Assembly: GCA_017614275.1 (NCBI GenBank)
Contig: JAGACE010000148.1
Location: 1 to 16,079, forward strand
Length of the DNA: 16,079 nt
Direction: 5' to 3'
DNA from: Clostridia bacterium
Lineage (GTDB): Bacteria; Bacillota; Clostridia; Oscillospirales; Acutalibacteraceae
Positions 1 through 5,053 of the stretch are shown in pieces; the stretch's first letter is position 1; each line of letters opens with the position of its first letter. The notes beneath the pieces were generated by a model that was not told the origin of the DNA, did no database searches, and saw only the letters and a list, made by a program, of their open reading frames with translations. The position numbers and the translations under genes were made by a program.

Positions 1-7
1 CTTCATT

Positions 8-237
8 TACGTACCAAATCGTCGAAAAGACATGGTTGGTACGTAGTTTCACAGCAAAAGAAGCAGAGGATTACGTACCAAACAGCCTAAAAAGTAGAAA
101 TGGTACGTAAAAAAGCTCCCGAAATGGCCGAAAACTACGTACCAAACAGCTCAAAACGCAGAAATGGTACGTAATAATGCTCCTAAAAGGGCCGAAAACT
201 ACGTACCAAACAACTCAAAATGCTGAACTGGTACGTA
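8..237. repeat. Array of four 38-bp inverted repeats with exact 64-bp period
   Basis: Four units start at 8, 72, 136 and 200. Each is a 38-bp inverted repeat with arms TACGTACCA and TGGTACGTA around a 20-nt centre (8-45, 72-109, 136-173, 200-237), separated by 26 bp. The arms are identical in all four units. The centres of units 2-4 resemble each other (AACAGC or AACAAC, then an A-run), and the spacers after units 2 and 3 share GCTCC and GGCCGAAAAC-like blocks; unit 1 is diverged outside its arms. The array is much richer in A+T than the genes beside it. It ends after unit 4, but its left side may continue beyond the window. Each arm contains the self-complementary TACGTA. Array of protein-binding sites, a centromere-like site or an extragenic palindrome family are all possible. 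No gene is visible here or in the remaining bases to 320. Confidence 0.93.
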
Positions 238-320
238 ATGTTCCCTGTACCCCGTTCTTGCAACCCAAAAGCGCTCCAGCTTGACTCCGTCGAAGGACCG
301 CGGCACCTGTGACAAGTATC

Positions 321-352
321 AAAAAAGACACCCCTCGAGGGTGTCTTTTTTT
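321..352 (-). terminator. Rho-independent terminator after the FliB-like gene
   Basis: A hairpin with arms GACACCC (327-333) and GGGTGTC (339-345) and a 5-nt loop is flanked by an A-run on the left and a T-run on the right. It could stop transcription from either side. It lies directly after the stop codon (354-356) of the leftward gene, so its main job is probably to end that transcript. It also insulates the gene from the repeat array. Confidence 0.85.
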
Positions 353-353
353 C

Positions 354-1391
354 TTATTCTGCTTTGATGATCCCGAAGTTTTCCGGGGAGTGCTCCACTT
401 CGCGGGACCAGACGCGGTAGAGTGCGCGGCGTGTGTCGGCGTTCTCCAAGTCCTCCGGGGACAGGGCCGCCAGCAGCAGGCGCATCATGTGGAAGCCGCG
501 CAGCAGCAGGCGGAAGACGCCGGTCATGGAGCCTTCGAAGTAGCCGTCGATGTAATAGCGGAAGACGAGGTAGACGAGGAACCGGATGAGTTCCTGCTCC
601 ACGACAGAGCCCTCGGTGATGACGTCCAGGAGGTCTTCCGAGGGGAAGCCCGTGTCCATCGCCCGCTTGACTGGGTCGTACACGGCGGACCAGCGCTCGT
701 CCAGCAGTTCCATGCGGTCGATGCGCTCCACGAGGTCCGTGTGGCTCTCGTCCAGCGGCGAGTAGCCGTATTCGGACGACAGGGAGAACAGGATCGCGTA
801 GCGCTCGCTGACCGGGAGCTTCGTGTCCTGGAGCATCGCCAGCACCTGGTTGCGCTCGTCCAGCAGGTCGAGCAGTTTCCCCCAGGACTCCGTGTCCAGC
901 TTCTCCTCTTCCGGCGCGCAGTAGCGGTCGAGCGCCGGGACGCCGGTGGGTTCCTCGCGGATGACGTAGTCCACAGGCTTGTCCAGGTCCTCAAAGATCA
1001 GGCGATTGGCCTCCGGGCACGCCAGGGCCACGTCGATCTGATGGTAGTTCCCGACGACCGCGTCGCCCCGGGGGAATTCCCGGCAGGTTCGCGGCAGCTT
1101 GTCGTGCCCCAGCGCGATGTACATGTCGCAGAGGTCTTTGTCGTTCAGGAAGGGGCAGCGGCGATCTTCCGTCAGCGGGAAGGACCACTCCTCGTGGGTC
1201 CCGTCTTCGTCTTCCACGACTTCCGTATGGATGCAGCCGCGGATGCGGTCCCCGAACGGGCCCTGCACCGTCTGATAGCGGTAATAGGACTCCTCGTCGA
1301 CATCGATCTCCCACCGGGCACAGCAGGAGTCTTCGCACGTGCCCTCCGTGCAGGCGAATCGCTCATAGTATTTCGGATATTCCATTCTCAT
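354..1391 (-). CDS. FliB-like (flagellin lysine-N-methylase-type) Cys-cluster protein
   Basis: A 345-aa cytoplasmic protein with an N-terminal cysteine cluster typical of the YkgJ/FliB group: C14, C19, C23-C24, then C53, C79 (RRCPFL), C88 (LCDMY) and C103 (RTCREFPR). The start (KYYERF, EGTCEDSCC, WEIDVDEESY) and the DLCDMY/LGHDKLPRTCREFPR block match many clostridial proteins annotated as flagellin lysine-N-methylase. FliB methylates flagellin lysines in enterobacteria; the cysteines probably bind a metal or Fe-S cluster. The remaining roughly 230 residues are helical-looking and lack other motifs I recognise. The first ATG is chosen because GGAGG lies 9 nt upstream; a second ATG two codons in is less well placed. 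No flagellar gene is visible, so the true substrate is open. It forms a single-gene unit, divergent from the membrane-protein gene at 1494. Confidence 0.75.
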   Translation of the reverse strand: MRMEYPKYYERFACTEGTCEDSCCARWEIDVDEESYYRYQTVQGPFGDRIRGCIHTEVVEDEDGTHEEWSFPLTEDRRCPFLNDKDLCDMYIALGHDKLPRTCREFPRGDAVVGNYHQIDVALACPEANRLIFEDLDKPVDYVIREEPTGVPALDRYCAPEEEKLDTESWGKLLDLLDERNQVLAMLQDTKLPVSERYAILFSLSSEYGYSPLDESHTDLVERIDRMELLDERWSAVYDPVKRAMDTGFPSEDLLDVITEGSVVEQELIRFLVYLVFRYYIDGYFEGSMTGVFRLLLRGFHMMRLLLAALSPEDLENADTRRALYRVWSREVEHSPENFGIIKAE

Positions 1392-1426
1392 GCAGGCGTA
1401 CCTCCGCCGTTAGAATCACTGCGCCT

Positions 1427-1455
1427 ATTCTACACCACCGCTTGCCCCCTGACAA
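1427..1455 (-). promoter_or_regulatory. Sigma-A-type promoter of the FliB-like gene
   Basis: On the minus strand TTGTCA (1450-1455) is followed after 17 nt by TAGAAT (1427-1432), a 5/6 match to each consensus box. It precedes the GGAGG and ATG of the leftward gene. It overlaps the rightward promoter at 1442-1470, so polymerases would compete for this 100-bp gap. Confidence 0.65.
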
Positions 1456-1470
1456 GCGACAGAGTATAAT
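1442..1470 (+). promoter_or_regulatory. Sigma-A-type promoter of the Pr6Pr-like gene
   Basis: TTGCCC (1442-1447), a 17-nt spacer and a perfect TATAAT (1465-1470). The start site would fall near 1477, leaving a very short leader that carries AAGGAGGT (1480-1487) 6 nt before the ATG at 1494. It overlaps the opposite promoter at 1427-1455. Confidence 0.7.
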
Positions 1471-1493
1471 GGGAGCCTGAAGGAGGTGGCACC

Positions 1494-2216
1494 ATGCCCG
1501 AAGGCACATTTTCCAACAGCTATTCCCGGCTCGGCCCCACGGCGCTCGGCACCCGGGGAAAAGTCCAGCTGGCGCTGGCCATCCTCTGCAATCTGGCCAT
1601 CGTCATCATGGAGTGCATCGCCTTCCGCCTCCTGTGGGTCGACTGCCCGAGCCTGAAGGCCCTCTCCATCTTCTACACCAACTGGAGCAACCTCTTCGCC
1701 CTCGTGTTCTCGGCCCTGTTCGTCCTGCTCGGCGTGCCGGCTCTGTTCCGCGACGGGCGGATGCCCCACTGGCTCAAGGTCTGGCGGCTCGTCGTCACCC
1801 TGCAGCTCTACGTCACCTGGCTCGTCGTGTTCGTCGGCTTCGTTTCCATGCTGCCGACCGGGGCTGTCTCCTTCGCGGCGATGTACGGGCGGTCCATGTT
1901 CGTCATGCACCTGCTCGCGCCGATCGTCAGCCTGGTCTCCTTCCTCTTCCTGGAAGGCACCCCGCGGCTGACCTGGGGAGACGCGTTCAAAGCCATCATC
2001 CCCACGCTGATCTACACGGCCATCCTGGTCCCGCTGAACTTCAAGGGGATCGTCGACGGCCCCTACGACTTCCTGCGGGTCCGCCAGAACCCGACCTGGC
2101 TCAACTTCGTGTACGCGGTCACTCTGCTGCCCGGCGACTACCTGGTCGCCGTCGTCGGCAAGTTCCTCAACGACGTCATCGCCTGCCGGATCGCCGGTAT
2201 TGATCGCGAAAGATAA
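1494..2216 (+). CDS. Pr6Pr-like integral membrane protein
   Basis: A 240-aa very hydrophobic protein with about six membrane segments, at residues 24-46, 58-82, 96-118, 130-153, 167-183 and 204-225. FYTNWSNL (60-67), HLLAPIVSL (139-147) and GPYDFLRV (189-196) resemble the Pr6Pr family, whose members have six predicted transmembrane segments. The family's biochemical role is not established as far as I know, so no reaction is assigned. It sits in the cytoplasmic membrane; I see no cleavable signal peptide. AAGGAGGT 6 nt upstream and the promoter with TATAAT at 1465-1470 fix the start. It may share a transcript with the PqqD-like gene 150 nt downstream, since no terminator with a T-run lies between them. 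Confidence 0.7.
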   Translation: MPEGTFSNSYSRLGPTALGTRGKVQLALAILCNLAIVIMECIAFRLLWVDCPSLKALSIFYTNWSNLFALVFSALFVLLGVPALFRDGRMPHWLKVWRLVVTLQLYVTWLVVFVGFVSMLPTGAVSFAAMYGRSMFVMHLLAPIVSLVSFLFLEGTPRLTWGDAFKAIIPTLIYTAILVPLNFKGIVDGPYDFLRVRQNPTWLNFVYAVTLLPGDYLVAVVGKFLNDVIACRIAGIDRER

Positions 2217-2338
2217 ACACCGGAGGAAAGCTCCGGATCGGGGTCTGGGGGCAGCCCGGTGCAGCGGAACGCTGCGGGGCGCGCGGTTCGGGATGGCAGG
2301 CCCCGGGACGGACGCTTTTCCCGGTGTCCCAGTCCCGG
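2217..2338 (+). other. GC-rich, strongly self-complementary gap; possible structured RNA or mRNA leader
   Basis: This gap between the Pr6Pr-like and PqqD-like genes contains several perfect inverted repeats: CCGGAG/CTCCGG (2220-2236), GCAGCG/CGCTGC with a GAA loop (2261-2275), CCGGGAC (2303-2309) with GTCCCGG (2332-2338), and a possible closing helix ACACCGG (2217-2223) with CCGGTGT (2321-2327). Some of these are mutually exclusive, which would suit a two-state leader. No hairpin is followed by a T-run, so it does not look like a terminator. I do not recognise SRP, tmRNA, RNase P or riboswitch signatures. High GC alone makes chance hairpins common here, hence the low confidence. Confidence 0.35.
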
Positions 2339-2365
2339 AACTTTTTCATTGAAAGGACTTGTTTT

Positions 2366-2665
2366 ATGAAACCTGCCACCTATTCCTATGTCCCCGTGCC
2401 GACACGGGAGAGCCGCTTCGCGGTGGACGCCGAGGGCGTCGTGACCGTCGAGGCGCCGGCAAAGCTGCTGCGCAAGGCCCGGCGGGTCCCGCTGGACAAG
2501 GCCGGCAGTTTCCTCTGGATGCAGATGGACGGGCAGAACACCGTGGAGGACCTCATCCGGGCCTTCCACCGGGAGTTCCCGAAGGTGAAAGACCCGCAGC
2601 CCAAGGTCCTGCAGTTCCTGTCCTCCCTTCGGAGGGACGGCCTCGTGGAATACAAAAAACCATAA
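2366..2665 (+). CDS. Stand-alone PqqD-family small protein
   Basis: A 99-aa cytoplasmic protein matching the PqqD fold: strands in the first 45 residues, then GSFLWMQMDGQNTVEDLI (47-64) and the helical end FLSSLRRDGLVEYKK (84-98). In PqqD and related peptide-modification systems this domain is a recognition element that hands a precursor peptide to a radical SAM enzyme. No radical SAM gene or precursor peptide is visible nearby, so the partner is unknown; stand-alone PqqD proteins are common in Bacillota. An upstream GTG at 2324 would add 14 residues (to 113), but the ATG at 2366 is preferred because GAAAGGA lies about 8 nt upstream and the extra residues do not fit the family. The gene ends at a strong terminator shared with the convergent antiporter gene. 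Confidence 0.75.
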   Translation: MKPATYSYVPVPTRESRFAVDAEGVVTVEAPAKLLRKARRVPLDKAGSFLWMQMDGQNTVEDLIRAFHREFPKVKDPQPKVLQFLSSLRRDGLVEYKKP

Positions 2666-2672
2666 ATGAAAA

Positions 2673-2707
2673 ACGGCCACCCGTCAGGGTGGCCGTTCGT
2701 TTTATTT
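2673..2707. terminator. Bidirectional terminator between convergent genes
   Basis: A perfect 10-bp stem, ACGGCCACCC (2673-2682) with GGGTGGCCGT (2687-2696), and a 4-nt loop. To the right a T-rich run (2697-2707) terminates the PqqD-like transcript. To the left, reading the minus strand, the stem is followed by TTTTTCATTT, which would terminate the long lipid operon. The T-run overlaps the stop codon of the antiporter gene. Confidence 0.9.
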
Positions 2708-3961
2708 CGTCAGATTCATGAAGATCTCCGGGTCGTTCTTCTGCTGGACGCGCAGCCAGTAGCCCGCGATCAGCGAGGAGAGCATCGTCGTCAGGATCAG
2801 AACGGTGAAGAACTCCAGGGAGATGATCTCATAGGAGTACGCCACGGTGGCCAGGACGATGCCGGGGCCGCCCCGGGCATTCATGGTGACCGCGAAGTTC
2901 ACCTTGGACGCGCGGTTCAGGTCCGTGAACTGGACCATCAGCAGCGTGCCGACCGCCTCCAGCGTGAAGGCGATGGCGAAGAACGCGAGGAACCGCAGCC
3001 AGGAGAAGTCGTTGAGCAGGTTCAGCTGGATGCCGACCAGAGCGAAATAGATGGGGATGAAGAACGAGAACGCGAAGTTCCCGAGGTTGTCCATGAGCCC
3101 CTGGACGTGATCGTCCACACCGGCGATGGCCTTGACCACATAGCCGGTCAGGAAGGCCGCGTACATGATGTTGATGCCGACCGTGTACAGCCCCGCGCAC
3201 ACCAGGAGCAGGATGACAAAGCTGACGGAATAGAAGTTGATCGGCTTCAAGTTCACTTTGATGGCGGTCGCGTGGTCCGACACCAGTTTGACCACCACGA
3301 ACAGACCGAGCGTGATGGCGACCACCACGACCATCTCCCAGAACCGGACCTCGCCGGTGGTGGCGATGCGCGTGGCGGCGTTCAGCAGGATCCACAGCAG
3401 GAGGTCCTGCAGAGTGGAGGCCGTCAGCACGGTGTTGGAGAAGCGGGTGTTCATGATCCCCATGTCAAAGAAGATCTTGGAGATGACCGGGATGGACGTG
3501 ATGGCCACGCCGATGGTGAACACCAGCGCGAAGGAGACCTCGTTGCCGATGCTCCCGATGAAGGCGTCTTGGAACACTTTGATGAACGGGACGGCGCCCG
3601 CCATCGGCAGCACCGTGGCGCCGAGGAACAGGAAGGTGATCAGCCGGCTGTTCTTCCGGTCCACCTCTATTTTCGTGTTGTATCCCGACAGGAACATGAG
3701 GAAGATGAGGCCCAGCTGGTAGAAGATGTTGAGCACCTTCCCCTCTTCCGGGTAGGCCGCGAACACGGCGTTCATCGCCCCCGGGAAGAAGTGCGCCAGG
3801 AAGGTCCCGCCGAAGAGCAGGCCTCCGAGGATCTCGCCCACCACCCGCGGCGCCTTCAGCCGCTCGAACAGGGTGCCGAGCAGGTAGGCGCCCGCCAGCA
3901 GCAGCGCCAGGGCCACGAGCGTCATGATGATCTCATGTTCTGCCAAGGTCGGTAAATGCAT
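2702..3961 (-). CDS. CPA2-family (KefC-like) cation:proton antiporter, membrane domain only
   Basis: A 419-aa integral membrane protein with roughly 12-13 hydrophobic segments and the features of the CPA2 sodium/hydrogen exchanger domain: KAPRVVGEILGGLLFG (36-51) in the first helices, a Q185-D186 pair (ASTLQDLLL) at the ion site, and MNARGGPGIVLATVAY near residue 365. The Q-D pair is the KefC-like form; many electrogenic CPA2 proteins have D-D. The nucleotide-binding RCK/TrkA-N domain of full KefB/KefC is absent. It probably exchanges K+ or Na+ for H+, but the ion cannot be told from sequence. AAGGAG lies 11 nt before the ATG. Only 15 bp separate it from the GNAT-like gene upstream, so it appears to be the last gene of the eight-gene operon and ends at the terminator at 2673-2707. 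Confidence 0.85.
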   Translation of the reverse strand: MHLPTLAEHEIIMTLVALALLLAGAYLLGTLFERLKAPRVVGEILGGLLFGGTFLAHFFPGAMNAVFAAYPEEGKVLNIFYQLGLIFLMFLSGYNTKIEVDRKNSRLITFLFLGATVLPMAGAVPFIKVFQDAFIGSIGNEVSFALVFTIGVAITSIPVISKIFFDMGIMNTRFSNTVLTASTLQDLLLWILLNAATRIATTGEVRFWEMVVVVAITLGLFVVVKLVSDHATAIKVNLKPINFYSVSFVILLLVCAGLYTVGINIMYAAFLTGYVVKAIAGVDDHVQGLMDNLGNFAFSFFIPIYFALVGIQLNLLNDFSWLRFLAFFAIAFTLEAVGTLLMVQFTDLNRASKVNFAVTMNARGGPGIVLATVAYSYEIISLEFFTVLILTTMLSSLIAGYWLRVQQKNDPEIFMNLTK

Positions 3962-3976
3962 AGTGTGTGGTTCTCC

Positions 3977-5053
3977 TTACAATGGTTTTTCCAGCAGGAC
4001 GTACCGGGCCGTGTGGGTGGTCAGTTCCCGGAAGAACACGCCGGAGGTGTTCCCCTCATGGATGAGCGCGGCGATGGACCCCGCTCCCTTCTTCTGACCG
4101 ATCTCCCGGATGGTCTGCGCGAACGCGCCGCCGAGCCCGAGGTGCCTGCGGTCGACGCCGATGTACAAGATGACGTATTCTTTGCAGTCCCGGCGGATCT
4201 TTAAGATGGCGGGCAGGTCTCTCAGGGAGATATCCCCGTCCACCAGTCTCCCGTAGTTCGGGAGGCAGACGAAGAAGCCCGCCAGTTCATCGTCCTTGTA
4301 GCCCAGCAGGACGCAGTCGTAGTCGATCACATACTTCAGGGAGCCGTAGAGGGCCAGGAACTGTTCTTCCGAGATGAACTTGAAGGCCGGGAAGCCGGAG
4401 TACAGGCGGATCAGCATGCGGTAGATCTCCCGCAAGGCGCCGTCGAACCCGGCCCGGGTCAGGGGACGGATCTCGTAGCCCCTGTCCAGCGCGCGTTGCA
4501 GCCGGCGCTCCCACTTTTCCGAGGGGTCGTCCGCCGTCGGGCTGCGCAGATAATTCGAGTAATAGCGTTCCGACACCGTGAAGCCGCAGGCCTCCCAGAA
4601 GCCGGGGTAGTACGGCAGGTTGTCGGGCTCCGCGGTGAAGTGCTCGCCGAAGTTCTCGACCTTGAACCGGTAGCCGATCCAGAAGGAGGCGTTCAGCGGA
4701 CCGACGAGTTTCTCCTTCCCCTCGGCCCGGGCCTGCGCCTCCGCCGCTTCCAGCAGGGCGCGGCAGACCGAAAGGTCCTCCACACACTCGAAGAAGCCCA
4801 CATAGGCCGCGGGGTCGTCGTCATAGCAGGTCAGGACACAGCGTCCTTTCGGAGTGTCCTCGTCCGTCGCCAGGAAGGCGCGGACGGTGAACTCGCCGGA
4901 CAGCGGATGGGTCCCGTTCAGGATGGCCCGCTCCGCCTTCGTGTCCTGGGTCCGGTGCTCCCGGTCGTACAGGGTCTTCGGCAGGGCGAGGAAGGCTTTG
5001 TCGAACGCCGCCCGGTCGGGGGCGGAACTGCGTTCCAGGATGGTCAGGCTCAT
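3977..5053 (-). CDS. GNAT-like (probably tandem) acyltransferase-type protein
   Basis: A 358-aa cytoplasmic protein. The N-terminal half contains EKLVGPLNASFWIGYRF (113-129) and YYPGFWEACGFTVSERYYSNYL (148-169 region), the pattern of two-domain GNAT-like proteins often labelled simply N-acetyltransferase or hypothetical. The C-terminal half has the order expected of an acetyl-CoA-binding domain: VLLGYKDDELAGFFVCLPN, then VILYIGVDRRHLGLGGAFAQTI, where R/H-LGLGGAF stands for the (R/Q)xxGxG/A loop, then a late helix and SGVFFRELTTHTARYVLLEKPL. I cannot name a substrate. Its ATG overlaps the stop of the dikinase-like gene (ATGA), with GGGAGGGG 7 nt upstream, so translation is coupled. In this operon it might modify an amine such as the ethanolamine head group, but that is inference from position only. 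Confidence 0.6.
   Translation of the reverse strand: MSLTILERSSAPDRAAFDKAFLALPKTLYDREHRTQDTKAERAILNGTHPLSGEFTVRAFLATDEDTPKGRCVLTCYDDDPAAYVGFFECVEDLSVCRALLEAAEAQARAEGKEKLVGPLNASFWIGYRFKVENFGEHFTAEPDNLPYYPGFWEACGFTVSERYYSNYLRSPTADDPSEKWERRLQRALDRGYEIRPLTRAGFDGALREIYRMLIRLYSGFPAFKFISEEQFLALYGSLKYVIDYDCVLLGYKDDELAGFFVCLPNYGRLVDGDISLRDLPAILKIRRDCKEYVILYIGVDRRHLGLGGAFAQTIREIGQKKGAGSIAALIHEGNTSGVFFRELTTHTARYVLLEKPL

Noticed and set aside
8..237. CRISPR array
   Set aside because: The regular unit resembles one, but the repeated part is a long-looped inverted repeat with a variable centre, and the would-be spacers of units 2 and 3 are similar to each other. No cas gene is present.
2217..2345. SRP (4.5S) RNA or tRNA in the GC-rich gap
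   Set aside because: The conserved SRP apical loop (GGAAGGAAGCAGCC-type) is absent, and no cloverleaf with a proper T-arm can be drawn.
2324..2365. GTG start giving a 113-aa PqqD-like protein
   Set aside because: The ATG at 2366 has a good ribosome binding site and starts where the family similarity begins.
2666..3955. 429-aa plus-strand frame opposite the antiporter gene
   Set aside because: Highly charged His/Asp/Glu-rich shadow of a membrane protein read backwards; its start falls at the terminator hairpin.
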